Positions 12,930 through 26,174 of a stretch of 64,000 bases of DNA are shown in pieces. A program made the position numbers and the translations under genes. The notes under the pieces were generated by a model. The model had not been told where the DNA came from and did no database searches. It saw only the letters and a list, made by a program, of their open reading frames with translations. The DNA comes from Salminus brasiliensis (taxonomy: Eukaryota; Chordata; Actinopteri; Characiformes; Bryconidae). Within the stretch, counting starts at the first letter, position 1. Every line of letters begins with the position of its first letter. The stretch spans positions 27,540,987-27,604,986 of the forward strand of contig NC_132880.1 of assembly GCF_030463535.1 (NCBI RefSeq), written 5' to 3'.

Positions 12930-14990
12930 CATGAGGCCAGGCTAGCTGAAGAAGCAAGGAGGGTTAACACTGACCTCATACATTTTACCATTGATGATGA
13001 TCCCTTAGAATAAGAATAGGGATAGCTTAATGTAAGGTTTCTCGGCTGACTTGTCAGTGTTTAACTCCATGTTGACATAGTTGAGCTCACCACAAATAGA
13101 TATTGCTAAGTTTCAGGTCTAGTTTTCTACCTGAATTTAGCTATTGTATTACTTTATTGAAGGATCTACAGTTGTGCTGCAGCAACTAATCAGCATTGAC
13201 AATGGACAACAACATTGACAAAGCCCATATTAAAAAATAAGGTTACCTGATGATGTTTGCACATCACTTTTATATCACATGACTAATAGACAGAAAACAG
13301 ATGGTAGAGAGTGCACACATGTCCATGGCAGAAGCACATCAGTGTAGCACAGTGACTAAAACAGAGCAGAAACTGCTATATGGTTCATGTCAGCGCTGTT
13401 TGAGTGTTACAGTAATATCAGTAAAGTTCTTGTAGAGCCAGCTGACCTCCATAACCTGTTTGGCCTTTACTGACTAAAATACAGTTTTTTGGGTAATGTA
13501 GAAAATATGTAGCTCTGTACATATTGAAATCCCTTTTGTGTCTTTGCTTCTTAGGTTCATTAGCTTACATTTAGCAATTACTTTAATTAATTCACATACA
13601 TAATCAAATATCAAAATGTCTAGTCTGCACCTTATAAATAGAGGGTGTGTTTGTTAATTTGTTTTTTCACAAATGAGGCTAGACAGATATATGAACTTCT
13701 GAACAGGTCAGAAACAGTTTTAGACATCATGAAAATGTTATTATACAATTTTCTAATGATAACATGTCTCGCATTGCTCTTTTGTGAACAACACGGCCTG
13801 GAACCATAGTCATCATAGTCATCAAGTGTTTGTAAATGTCTTGTACTTGCAGTCATTTACAGGTGGGGTCAATAGTTTGATGCCAGCAATGATACAATGC
13901 AATGTGGAAACTCTGTTCTTAGCATTATATTAATCTTATATATGTATCTAAATAATCTTGACATCACCACACTGATGCTTACCAGTTGCCCTCACTCCAT
14001 TGAGAACAACAGCATAAAATCAGGGCTTTCCCATAGTGCAGAGCTAAGCAATTTACTGGCAAAATTGTTGTATTGAAAAAGTTACCAATGAATATAAACC
14101 ACGCTGTTTATTTTATCCCTGTTATACTAATTACATGAACACTTCTAGACTAGACTCTCACCACATGCATTAAGTGGGATTTAGGTGGCCTACAACAAGC
14201 ACTGTTCAACAATTTATAATGGCTTGTTTTTATACTGAGGTTTCTGCTGGAATAACAAGCCTGAAAACAAGCCTGAAAACACTATCAAAACGTAACTCAG
14301 GTCTAACAACCCTTCAGAAGAAAAACTGTACCTAGATGCTAAACCATAAACACACTAAAGGCTACATTCAGGTTATATGACATTTAAGCCAAAGAGCACA
14401 CCAGTCCCTTAATCATTTATGGATCTCTGAGTAAGCAGTAGAGGGTTGTGTAGTATCTGCTGGGCTCTGACATAAACAAACATAGGCAGAATTGATTCAG
14501 TCTCTGACCTTGAAAATCTAGAACAAGGCCATTCTCCCTAATTTACACACTCTCCAGCTGCAGACCATGGGAAGTGCTTCCCTATGACTTGACACATTAT
14601 TGATCCTGACACATTAGTCTGCTGTGTGTAGAAATAGCATATACTTTAATAAGTGTTACTCACATCCTACCTTGATTTCAAATGTGTACACTACATTTAT
14701 ATATATACCATATTTATAAATACACTAGATAGAAACTGTAGATGCTGTACTTTAGTTAATGATAATGAGAAAAAAATGATGTATAATTGTTTGTATTATA
14801 AACATATATATATAATTAGATATATAATTAATTATAATTGTGTTAATTGTGTATAATTCATCATATGACAATTTTGAATTTGACAATTCATGCCCTTAAT
14901 GGAACAGTTGATGTAATGACACAAGTGCAATTTCTAAATGTGATAAATATTTCTAAATGTGATAACATTATATTTACACCTGGAAATATA
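12930..14990. other. No gene seen
   Basis: AT-rich sequence with only short chance frames. Confidence 0.6.
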
Positions 14991-14994
14991 AAAG

Positions 14995-15283
14995 GTAAAA
15001 ATAATAAAATAAAGGTGCATGTATTTGTCACTGTACAGTGTACACTGCACAGCAAAATGTGTCTGTGGTAGTGAACACACACTCACGTGAACTAGGGGCA
15101 GTGAGTACATACACACACACACACCCAGAGCAGTGGGCAGCCAACTCCAGCGCCCGGGGAGCAGAAAGGATAAAGGGCTTTGCTCAAGGGCCCAACAGTG
15201 GCAGCTTGTCAAGCCCGGGTATCGAACCCACAACCCTGTTATCGATAGCCTGCTGCTCTAACCGCTGAGCCACCCCTGCCCCT
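14995..15283 (-). repeat. tRNA-derived SINE
   Basis: Read on the minus strand, the element starts near 15283 with a tRNA-like head. The A-box-like TGGCTCAGCGGTTAGAGC is at 15272-15255 and the B box GGTTCGATACC at 15228-15218, one base off the consensus. The body contains a CA/TG run and the element ends in an A-rich (AAATAA)-like tail near 15000. It cannot be a working tRNA: the head runs into an unrelated body and no CCA-adjacent acceptor pairing is evident. The family looks familiar from ostariophysan fish genomes. Confidence 0.85.
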
Positions 15284-16014
15284 TATATATTATATGATCT
15301 ATAATAGTTAATATTATGATTAATTCCTGGGAGTCTATATCATGTATTTACTCTTTATTTACATACTTTAAACATGTAAAACACTTTCTTGTCATCCAAG
15401 CAACAACACCTTCTTTTGGGAGAAAACAAGCCCAGTCAGAGCGTCAATGCCAAATTTGAGAATGCTTAAAAAACTTTTCACAAATCACTAAAAATTACTA
15501 AATACCAAATTAAAGACAGCAAAATGGAAGATCTGTGGCTTTAGGTCATCCACAGAGAAAATTAAAATAAAAACTGCAGGAGAGTTAATATGTGTATGTC
15601 TGTGGCAAACACCTTTTTACAGGTAAAGTAATGGTGTTAAAATCAACAATTTTAATGTTAAAATATATAATAGTAAATGCTGAATGTTGATTATTAAACA
15701 TATTTAAACAATACTGGGAAATGCATCTGATATAACTACACAAATAAAACTGAAGAAATATTTCAAATAATTTTTAATGGTAATTGATATAAATTTCCAT
15801 AGCTATTTTCATGTGAGGAAGTAGTTAAGGCACTTCCCTATTCATTACTACGTATAATGCTTAAAATTTGAGTGAGTGAACCACATCAGCTGCAGAATAT
15901 CAGGACATCATTAGAGAGTACTTTTTAAACCCCAGACATTTAGTTTGGTTTGCATATCACAAAATAATACAAGCGTAGAACATTTAATCCAACTGCCAAC
16001 ATGGCCAGGTTAGG

Positions 16015-16515
16015 TCATATACCATCCTAGCAAGTCTCCAACAATCCTAAAATGTCATCAGGTATCTCTTGCCACAGTTGATATAAACGTACAGCATCTA
16101 CCATCAGAAAGAGACTGTGCAAGTTTGATTTTCATGAAGGAAATCATCTGGAGTGTTGCCAGAGAACACCTAGATAAAGACATTTCATAAATTATATAAT
16201 ATAAAATGATCCACTATGAAATCTTCATCAGAGGGTGAATGTATCAGAGGGTGGTTGACGTATATGTCAGACCATCTGTCCAAACAGTTGAGTGGAGGTG
16301 GACCATGCAACATGACAATGACTCCAAATATTCCAGTAAAGGAAACATTCCACTAAGGAGTGGTTTGAAAGACAGAAATGAAGAGTTTTCAAAAGATCAA
16401 AGCTCAGGTCTTAATCCCTTTGAGATGCTGTGGGGTGCATTAAAAGGGCTGTAAAAAGCATGGAGAAATCAGAAAAAACTTTCTCCCAGTCAATGTTAGA
16501 GACTGGTCAACAGTT
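16015..16515 (+). mobile_element. Decayed Tc1-like transposase fragment
   Basis: The plus strand translates to QHDNDSKYSSKGN followed later by GLNPFEMLWGALK, which match the QHDNDPKHTSK and DLNPIEMLWWDLK blocks of Tc1 transposases that carry the second Asp and the Glu region. The frame is broken upstream and the termini are not clear. Confidence 0.7.
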
Positions 16516-16877
16516 ATAGGGCAGTTATGGTGTTTTCTCACAAAAATTCTGCATTTCTGTCAATTACAGTTTACAAATAATTTATTCAGTTTCAATCATG
16601 ACATGATTAATACGAAAAGTTTAAGTAACTGTTTATGTAACTGATATTACATACTTTACTCATGTGAAAAAAATATTAATAATTATCATTATTTTATACA
16701 TATAGTGCAAACCCCACACAAAGATTTAAACTTTTGCCCTTTTATAATGAGCCTGTAGCCCAAATGCAAAGCCTCTGCAGTTGCCAGGGTTACATAAGAT
16801 TACATAAACAGGCGATGTGAGTAATATTTCATAACATCAGGGACCCTGACACACTGGCATCACATCTCCTCTATGTC

Positions 16878-16936
16878 TCTCTTTCTCTCTCTCTCTCTCT
16901 CTCTCCCTCCCTCTCTTTCTCTCTTTCTCTCTGTCT
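16878..16936. repeat. (CT)n microsatellite
   Basis: CT run with TTTCT interruptions. Confidence 0.9.
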
Positions 16937-16949
16937 CATTCTCTTGCTT

Positions 16950-19900
16950 TCTCTCATGTCAGAATCAAAGGCAGTTTGTTACAGAACGACCCTGAGATAG
17001 CTCCGGATGGCTCAATATCAAACGGGGCATGTTGCCGCCAAGCGGAAGTGCTTCTTCCCCTCCTCCCTGCTGTCTGGCACTTGCAGACCCAGACAGTCGC
17101 CTCATGCAAACTTTGATATGAAAAAGAGTCGTCAAATTCAGCCTGCACCTCACTCTCCTCTTTCTTCTGTCAGCGTGACCCCCCTCAGGCACAAAAAGGG
17201 TCAGGGTGGGGTCATGGTACAGACACATGGCATAAAGCTACAGGCAGCGGCAAGCAGCCAGTCACAAGCAGAAGATCTAGATCTAGAAGGCAGTGTTGAA
17301 GTGCCTTAGTGAAGACTTTCAATTTTATTTCAGTGAATCTGAACGATACGTGAATCCCTTTGTTGGAGAGCACTAAGCTCTTACAGTGCGCAACGTACCA
17401 ACTGCAATATTTACAGCTGAAGGACAACGGCACCCTGCCCTGTCTTACCATCCCTATTAATCATTATCGTTATCGTCATATAATGTTCCTAATGAACATC
17501 ACAACTAATGCCACATACATGCCTGGGGTAATGCATTATTAATGTTGCCTTGTGGTTGTGGGCTTAGGAGACAAAGGTAAACGTATCTGAGAGCTTATGA
17601 TTATATAACTCGGACAGATAGAGACACACAGACAGGCTTTTTACAGCAAGTGTTACAGTTAACATGCAGCAACGTATTGTTCAGCAACACCCATTAAGTC
17701 ATGTGGACATGAACCTATTAGCAACAAAGACATCACGTCACTTACGGATACCACCGTGCTACAACATCTCATTTTACTGCACAAAATATAGACGGCGCTA
17801 TATGAAATGTAATCTTACAAAAAGCTTACAAAATAGGGTTCTTTAAGGGATGCCTTTGAAGAACCCTTTTTGCTTCCATACAGAGCAATTCGACAGCAAA
17901 AAAGGTTCTTCACTCTCACATTTTTGTTGTACAAAAATAGTTCTTCTTATAGAACTTCAGCTACGGCACCTTTCTTTTTAAGAGTGTGTCTTATTTTTAA
18001 GCTGTGGTTGTTGTTGTTTTTTTTCATTTCATGTACCTTAAACCAGAAAGCAGATTATCCCGTTATCAAATCTGCACCATAAAGGTATGTAGGCTACGCA
18101 TCTATACACATTATATATGTAGATCACTCATGTCCTGTTGGATGTGCTCTTTATTAATCACACTTTGTCTCTCTATATGAGTATATTGTACAGAGTAATG
18201 TAACGAATGCCATTGTTATCGCAGAACCGTCCAATAAAAATGCACACCTAGAAACACTAATACAGCGTCAAAGACATTCTGAGAACTAAAGTTATGCTTT
18301 AAAGCATCTCAGGGACATACTCACAGAGTCACTAAGCCCAGTTCACAGAAACACACTAATTACCATGTCCAGGCTGGCAAATATGCATGTGCAGTAATAA
18401 ACCCCATATCTTCCTAGGTCATGCAACAACTCCTTAATTTCCATATTTTCCTGGGTAAATATCGGAATCAAGCGACTGTAAAGCCACTACTACAAGTACT
18501 GCCCTCCACTTTTCCTCGGTTCAAGTAGTCGGAAACGATTTTACCCGCCAGTGCCCATCGTCTTTTGTCTGGATCTGTCTCAGGCCCGAGGTGTGTCGGT
18601 ATCGTCTGGAACTGTCGGCACAGAATGTGTGGACGGGTGGACGGAGATAGTTATTGTGTCATGAAACGCTTGTGATTGTATTGATTGTGGCTTCTGGAAC
18701 GACTGGCAGACGGACAGAAGGAGCAGAGGCATCCCCCAGTGCTTAGCACCCCATACATGCACAAACACGCATGCACACACACTCTCATACACTCGCGTGT
18801 GAGTATCTCATAGTTTTTCATGAACTCTAATATCCTAGTAGAGGTGACTGCTATTACATATCATAACTGTAAAAAAATGCTTTCCTCTTAGTACTGAGCA
18901 CATGATATTCCGGAGAGTGAAGGAATGATGAAACCATAATGTCCACACACACACACAGACACACAGACACACATGGACACACACACCAAACATTTAAAGT
19001 CTGGCTTGCCTACCTCTAGGCCCTGTGAACTGCACATGCTCTTTCTGGCCCCAAAAAAGTGTGACAAATGATATTCCTAGGAAAGAAGGGAAACAAGAGA
19101 CATTTCTGAATATGAATTCCAGCGGAAAGAGAGCGACTGATAGGAGAGATGGGACACACCAAAGTAGAGAAAGACAAGACAATGATAGGGTCACCTTTGG
19201 AATGCAGGCTTACCCATGAAAACAGTACTTTTACCTAGTGTGCATAAGGTAAAAAAAACACATACAAACATACAGTATGCACTCATGCAAAGCAGGAAGG
19301 GACAGAGGGTGGGTGGGATAGTGAATGAGACTGAATGAAATGCAGTGCAAGAAAAATCAAGAAACGATCAAGAAGTACCCTGCCGGGGAAGTTGGAACGG
19401 GGATGTCCTCCCTCTTTCTTTTCTTCGCCCTCCGTCCTGCACATTTTGCTGCTCCTTCATGCGTCCGTCCTTTTGGTCATCTTCAGCTGCGACTCCAGAT
19501 CCTTCCTTCTCTTCTCGCTTCCTCTGGCACTCCGCTAAGTTGTAAGCCCATTTCTCACTCTCTCACGCCTCCTTCCTTTCTGAGCCATCCTTTCAGCCTG
19601 CTGTCTTCTTCATCTGTCCATTCAGCAGTCTTCCCCTCATCCCCCTGCTTTTCTTCGCATCTACCGTAGACACTCACTTGGGCTGTCAAGACTTCTTCTG
19701 TAGCACTGCGATTCTGGCGGGAGTAAAAAGCATGAGAGAAGGAGTGAAAAAAAATAGAATTTGTGAATCTAGTGTGGGAAAAGCTTGAGCTAGTGGGCAA
19801 ACAGAGGAGAGACGTCAGTCGGGTCAAAGGGAAGAAACTGCTCTGGTTGTGGGGCCTGATTTTTTTTTCAGGGAGGCGCGAGGGGGGGGAACCATTGAAG
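16950..19900. other. Mostly unique sequence, no gene seen
   Basis: Apart from a MITE-like piece at 17.8 kb and CA runs at 18.7-19.0 kb, this area is of higher complexity and less AT-rich than its surroundings, especially 16960-17560 and 18220-18640. It may hold conserved non-coding elements; nothing in it codes convincingly. Confidence 0.45.
17825..17990. repeat. Short MITE-like repeat of GGTTCTT type
   Basis: GGGTTCTTTAAGGG near 17837, AGAACCCTTTTTGCTTCC and AAAAAAGGTTCTTCACTC, ending TCTTTTTAAGAGTGTG, resemble a family of small palindromic fish repeats. A similar but poorer piece is near 48915-48975. Confidence 0.5.
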
Positions 19901-19939
19901 GGCTGCCCATGTTTCTCCGTCCAGCAGGAAGAAACGCAA

Positions 19940-20285
19940 GGCAGAGAGAGAGAGAAAGAGAGGGAGAGAAGAGAAGCAGCGAAAAGCCCAACGGACTGCT
20001 CTGACTGTGGTCATCAGAGAGTGAAGGATAATAGGAGAGAGAGTCAGAGAGAGAAAGAGAGAGAGAGAGAGAGAGCTAGAGACAGTTGTGCGTAAGAGAG
20101 GGAGACAGTAAGGGGTGCATGCATGTGTGTGATCGAATGCGAGTGCATGAAGAGGTGGGAGGGGAGAAAGAGAGGGAGAGAGAGGGAGCAATTGATAGAG
20201 AAAGGGGGGAAAAAAGAGGCTGGGGTTCACAGGAGGGAGGGAACGAGGAGGAGTGTGGCGGAGGAGAGAGTTGAGGGGGGGGGGG
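19940..20285. repeat. Purine-rich (GA)n block
   Basis: Long GA/GAGAGA tracts on + (19945-19980, 20035-20100, 20165-20215) end in a run of twelve or more G at 20274-20286. The strand is almost free of pyrimidines for long stretches, which makes triplex (H-DNA) possible. Apparent long ORFs are composition artefacts. Confidence 0.8.
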
Positions 20286-20607
20286 GCCTGGAATACATTT
20301 GCTTTTTCACGTCTCTGCTCTGGACTTCGATTTTCTTTCACCACCACCACCACTACCCCCGAATCCCCCACCCCATCCCACCTCAATCTTCATTCCTGGG
20401 TAAATACCACTGCCTTTAGATTGAGCGATAGAGACAGACAGACAGACAGTGAGAGTGAGAGACACAGAAACTGAACAAGGGAAGAATGACAGGGACAGTG
20501 TTCCTTTTCAGCCTTTGCTTTTCTTACTTTCTGTCTCCCTGTCTTTTGTCGAGATCACTCCCTGCACATGCACTTGAACTCTAAATCCCATCAGGCAGCC
20601 CCTCCCC

Positions 20608-20612
20608 CTCTC

Positions 20613-20655
<43 letters not shown>

Positions 20656-20905
20656 TCCCTCCTTTTTCTCCTGTATCTCTCTCTCAGATGGTTGAATACT
20701 GCTTGCAGGCTGTAAGTGAGAGGAGTGAGAGGGAGGGGAGAGGAGAGAGGACAGGGGGAACAAAAAGGGGAGAACGATGGTGAGGGGGAAGGGAAGAGGT
20801 TTGTAGGAGCAGACTGTATGCTGTACACTGAATGTGTGTGCGAATGAAAGAGAGAGAGAGAGAGTGCGAGTAAGCAAAGGAGAAAGAGAGAGGGAAAATA
20901 GACTA
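20608..20905. repeat. (CT)n followed by (GA)n block
   Basis: A CT run at about 20608-20692 and GA-rich tracts at about 20715-20780 and 20845-20905 are complementary in composition and could fold back on each other. Confidence 0.8.
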
Positions 20906-22144
20906 GAGAGAGAGTAAGCTTTAACATTGTTCATATAGTTCATCAAAAAACATCAGATTTATTGGTTGTTAATTATACTTAATAGGTAAATATGTAGTAA
21001 CTACAAGTACCTTCTGTTACATACTTTGCAAGTACAAAGTATGTGCAAAATGTCTCAACAAAAAAAAAAGGGGGGGGGGCATCTCTATGCTAATGCTAAT
21101 TTCTGCTAGCCCCCTTATGGGATTCTAGTAGAATTTAATGTAGTAGAATTAGCCCTAAGCCAACGCCGGTGCACATTAACCTTTCAAACATTCAAAACAT
21201 GTATTCAATGTCAATGACTTACTTTGAGGCCTATAGTGATTTTTTTAAGGGGGGTGGGGGGGGGGGGTTCTCTGTCAGTTCCTTATTTTGTTGACACCTT
21301 CAGGTCAAGTAGTGAAGTCCTAACCAGTGGAGTAGCTTTTTTAGGTGTATTGACAGCTTTATTATAGCTTTCTTTGAAAAAGACCCTGAAAGACCCGGAG
21401 GGTTCCCCACTGCTAAAATGGTTAGTGTCAGTCAGTAGCAGCCATACCCAACACTGAGACAAGACGTGCTATATACAGACTATCTACAAAACATATGAAT
21501 TTAAAAGAGCAAAAGGAAATTGGCTATCTGATATTGGTGCATTACTAGATACACAAGTTTGACCCAGTGCAAGAAATGTTTCCACCCATTGGTGCTCTAC
21601 TGTAATTGCATCCTCTATCACCTGTACCTACCTACTCTTCTCTATAATGACTGGTAATACATACCTATATTAACTGATCGGGGTAGGATTCCCAGGCACC
21701 TCATGATTCGTTTAGATTCTGGGCTGTGATGCGATTATAAAACTGTCTGATTACTTAAAACTTTTAAAGCAAAGTGTATATTATGATACATAATAAACTT
21801 ACTTCCAATATCTTTTATTAATAAAACAACTGAACGCTGTTCACTTTGCAGTGAGGCTGCGGTGGGAAAAAAAAGACTTTAATCTGTGTTAATCGTCCCA
21901 GTAGCCTTGACACAGTGTGCAACTTGAGTGCTTGCTAGGAGGCCTGGTATAGCATGTAGGCTTAGCTTTTCACATTTAGGAATTTCTCCAGTCCAACAGC
22001 AAAAACCAGGTTGGAGTGTGATCAGGAACTAACACTAAATCTTTCTTAGATATCTGTTGTTCCTCTGCTTCAGCCATATTTGCACATGTGTGGCTCTCAT
22101 TCACCACTCTTGTATGGAGCACATAAGATGTTAGCTGCCACTCG

Positions 22145-24080
22145 AAGTGGTGGATGACAATAAAAGAGTGACATGGAAGGTCAAAGTCTGTTCTGACAGG
22201 TGCTTTGTTGTAGGATGCAGGACGGACTTTACAAAAGTAGTGCTGGGCCTTATCAGTAAAGTGGTGGATGACATCGTTCCAGCCACTGTCCATACCTATC
22301 TAAACCAGAAGCCCTGGATCAACCGGAGTGTGTCCATGACATGCTCAGAGTCTAAATTCTGGTGATATGTCCAAGTATAAGAGAGCATCCTATCAGCTGA
22401 GGAGAACACTGAAGGAGGTGCAATGTTGCTACAGGCACAAACTGATTGATGATTAAATGATTTCAGGTGCTTGTGGAGTAAATTAAAAGTAGTTGTAGAC
22501 TACAAAAGGTGGAAATCACAATTGGGAAATGCAGATATTTTTTGACCAGAAGATCCGACAACTTTCTATACATGCTTTGAGGCTGGCAGGGTCAGAGCTA
22601 ATGTTTGCACTAGTGCTAGCACTGTCAAAGCTAATGCAACTAAAGATATGTTCTTAAATGCTGCTAGATGAATACACAAAAGGCTGCAGGATGATCAGGA
22701 CTATGATCTTCAACCTGTCTCTGATCCAGTCTAGTCAAGTCAAATTTATTTGCACTTTTTACAACTGTTATCATCACAAAGCAGCTTTACATAATTAGTA
22801 ATTAGTAAAAGAAAGAACAAAAGAAATAACTTAAGAAGACATGAAGGATCCAAGACCCCCAGTGAGCAAGCCAATGGCGACAATGGCAAGGACAAACTCC
22901 CTCAGAGCTGGAGGAAGAAACCTTGGGGGGAACCAAGACTCACAAGGGGGACCCATCCTCCTCTGGTCAGAACTATTTAAACATTATTGATAAAAGTTAC
23001 CTATTCTGTTTAACTGCTCTGATCATAATCATAATATAATCATGGTGTAGTAGAACTTAATATAGTCATGGCAGTGATGGTCAGAGTAATGACAGTTAGT
23101 AGTGGTATTAATAATAGTGGCAGTTAAGAGTTCATTTAGGTTTTAACATGGTCATTCGACAGGTAGCAGTGGTAGGAGGGTGTGCCGCTGGTCTGGCATG
23201 GGTGGTGGTGGGGACGGGGCCTGCTGGTCGGACTGGTAGGTGGCAGCTGGTCTTGATGCTTCATAATATGTAAAAAGGAAATTTTGTATTCAATACAGAA
23301 TTTAACTGGGAGCTAATGAGGTGCTGCCCATGTTGATAGAAGTGCTGATAGAACTGGACCTATCCTACTGGATAGTAAGGAACTTGACTGCAGCATTTTG
23401 AACTAGCTGAAGTTTATTGAGGTTCCCACTGGAACAACCTGACAAAAGTGCATTACAGTAACATAGCCTTGAGGTAATAAAAGCATGTACTCGCTTTTCT
23501 GCAACCTGTAGAGATAAGGAGTTTCTTAGTTTGGCAAGTTTCTTAGTTTTTTAGTTTTTACAGTCCCCACATGTTTCAAAAAGTCCATCATTCTCCTGGT
23601 GTTGATAAATTCAGCTCCCTGTTGCACCAACTTTCTGACACTAACTTTGAAGCTGGCCAAACTTCATCTGCTCCTCCCTGCCAAGGTAACCTTGATTCTT
23701 CTCAGTTCAGAGATCAACAAATCAACGCATGATGCCATCTCACACTGTTAAGTGAACTGAAGTGGATCAAGGTTCATTCGAAGGGGTTGTTTTTAACCAG
23801 CTTTTCTTTCAAAGCATTTCATAAAAATAGAAGTGCAACTGGGCCATAGTCATTTAGGAAAGCGGGAGCTAAACCTTTCTCCTCTATAACCCATTTAGAC
23901 AGAAGACAGTCCTATATATCCATTCATATATTCACTCATATTATGGCCCTATATATTCATTAGGAAACTGGTGGACCTAGGATTGAGCATTGTGCTGTGT
24001 AGATGGATTCTTAACTTCCTGACAGGAAGACCACAGGTAGTGAGAGCTGGTACTTACACAACCTCTACTCACAGGGAACT
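22145..24080 (+). mobile_element. L2/CR1-type LINE reverse-transcriptase relic, split by a second repeat
   Basis: Plus-strand pieces of ORF2 appear in order. YLNQKPWINRSV (about 22295-22335) and, in another frame, YKRASYQLRRTLKEVQ (22375-22425) belong to the linker between endonuclease and reverse transcriptase. KLVDLGLSIVLCRWILNFLTGRPQ (23965-24035) belongs to the reverse-transcriptase domain. Between them, about 22735-23540 is a different repeat. Stops and frameshifts are frequent, so it is inactive. Confidence 0.7.
22735..23540. repeat. Interspersed repeat inserted in the LINE relic
   Basis: AAGTCAAATTTATTTGCACT starts a block that I recognise as a frequent fish dispersed repeat, continuing through AAACTCCCTCAGAGCTGG, AAGAAACCTTGGGGGGAACC and GACCCATCCTCCTCTGG. 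The right part (GCATTTTGAACTAGCTGAAG) belongs to a second common block. Class is uncertain. Confidence 0.6.
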
Positions 24081-24089
24081 ATAACTGAA

Positions 24090-25600
24090 CCAAAGCTCAT
24101 GATAAACTTTATTCCCAACTTTACATCCTCTGATATCCTTCAAGCAGGCTACTGCAGGTTTGTAGATTGTGACTGAATGGACAGGTGGGCGGTAGTTGCA
24201 GGCTGGAAATGAGGTGACACTGAATAAACTTAGTAAACTGTGTGATTTATTTACAAAAGTGAAAACATACAAAAAAAAACTGTAATAACACAAAACAAAC
24301 CAAAATTGAAAGGACTCGTTACAGTCCAGGTAAATGTAAATAGGCCATACGACTACACACTTAGCTCTAGTCCCTTCTCAGTCTTCTCGCTGTCTGAGGT
24401 TAGTATCTGCGCTTGTATCTATACAAGACCCTTCCTGAACCCTTCTGCATGCTCATGAGTGAGCTCTGTCTGCTCTGCCTCCCTTTTACTAAATCTACCA
24501 GAACACTGACAACAGGTGAGGATCACAGGTAAGTATCCAGGTAAGGATTACAAACTCACACATACACATACATATACATACATAGTCCTCTGGTGATTGG
24601 CAACATGTTTGCCTTATCACAAGGTTAGTCCTTTAACTAAAAAATAAAATTACCATGCATTGGCCCATAACAACAGTGCAAATAAACCAAATACAAGGAA
24701 CCACATACTTGATGTGTGGTAACAGTGCACTGGAGCATTGCTTTAAATTACAATGTCATGTGATCATCACTTGAAACAAAATGTAAAATGTTTTTAATCA
24801 AATATATGCACTGCCCTACTTTTACACAAAGTTGGTTCTCCAAAAGGTGATGAAGGACCACTCTCACATGTTCTTTAATGCTGGCTGAGTGGAATAAAAC
24901 TTTGTTAAAGACCCATAAATACGCTTGTCCAAGATCATCCTCACAAAATATGGAAGATTGAATTCATTCCATAACCATAAAGCCATTAAAAATATTCATA
25001 GTTCTCAGATATAAAAGTAAAGACTGTGTTCCACTCATTTACTTTTCAGATTAGGTTAGACACAGTCTGGAAGTTATAAAGTAAATTTTGTGATCTTCAG
25101 AGCTGCTCACTGTCTACAAACACCAGAAGGAGGGGGTACCAGTATAATCAGTATTCCAAATCTTTTTTGCAAAAAGGAAAGTGAGGTATTGCATTATCTT
25201 AAAAGATTTCAGAAATGTTAAGCTGGAGGAAGGCAAATGGACTCCTGATGTTGATGGAGGCAGGGGACAGCTTGATAGAGGTTTCTGAGTACTGGAAGAC
25301 CAGGAGAGACCAAGATCAGACACAGTGGTGTTTAGGTAATGGACATCAGTGCAGCCATGGGACTTCAAGTATATGTTAAAGAAGTTTCCCCTGACATCCA
25401 GTTCTAAATGAAAACCTGAGACTCTCACAGCAGCATATTGTGTAAGTGTCGGCATAGCATGCTAACAGTATTTAAGACATGATACACAATCTATCTTTAT
25501 GTATTTCATTTCATTTATTTGTTTTGTCACAAGAATGCGATTGTCTCCTAATTGATGTGTTACCTGTTAACAGCATTGTCTATTAAACTACATATTACAT
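24090..25600. other. No gene seen
   Basis: No conserved frame. An AATAAA on the minus strand near 24110 has no gene before it. Confidence 0.5.
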
Positions 25601-25610
25601 ACTGACTCAA

Positions 25611-26174
25611 GGGGCCCTGTTTTAGCGATCTTTTGGCAAGCTATCAATCATGCAGCTTAATTTATAGCGTGTTAGTGTGTCTTTGCTATTGCAACAATGG
25701 GTGAAGTATGCCTTGTGTGGCTCAAAACACGCAAAAGGCATGTACCAAGTCATAACATGTAATAAACCAATCAGCGTGTCACTTGTCATTCCCTTTAAGA
25801 GCCAGGTGCGGTCTGACTTTGGTAGATTGCTATTTCAGAGGTTCAAAGCAGGGGTGTGTGTATGTTGGGCACACGCCTGTGTTGGCAAATCTCTGCCAAG
25901 ATAGCAATAAACGTCTGACTGTTGACGTCTGCCTAGGTTTTGTTGTTTTCAGTCAGTGGTGCACCTGTGTTTTCCATTGCCAAGATAGCAATACACCAGA
26001 ACTTTACCTGAACCCACCTCATTTCCAGACCACCACGCCTATCGACGTAGATATATTCACAAGCACAGTTGTTATTTAAAATACACAGCAGGAAGGCGTG
26101 AAAATAGACTGTTGGTAGGGTGTAAGATAGCGATTAGCATCACAACACGCCTTGCACAGGGTGTAAGATAGGGC
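25611..26174. mobile_element. Non-autonomous DNA transposon with GGGCCC-type ends
   Basis: The left end reads GGGCCCTGTTTTAGCGATCT and the right end GTGTAAGATAGGGCCC, which are imperfect inverted ends. Inside, CACGCCTTGCACAGGGTGTA and the GCCAAGATAGCAATA motif, present twice, match a short repeat common in fish. It has no coding capacity; hAT-like is my guess from memory. Confidence 0.6.

Noticed and set aside
12002-12957. Frames of 136 and 162 codons on the minus strand
   Set aside because: Hydrophobic, biased translation; part overlaps the Tc1 remnant at 12.7-12.9 kb; no family match.
15205-15283. Possible tRNA gene
   Set aside because: A and B boxes are present, but they form the head of a SINE with a long unrelated body and A-rich tail.
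19325-20946. Several open frames of 90-170 codons on both strands
   Set aside because: All follow the GA/CT-biased composition; none has a recognisable domain or splice structure.
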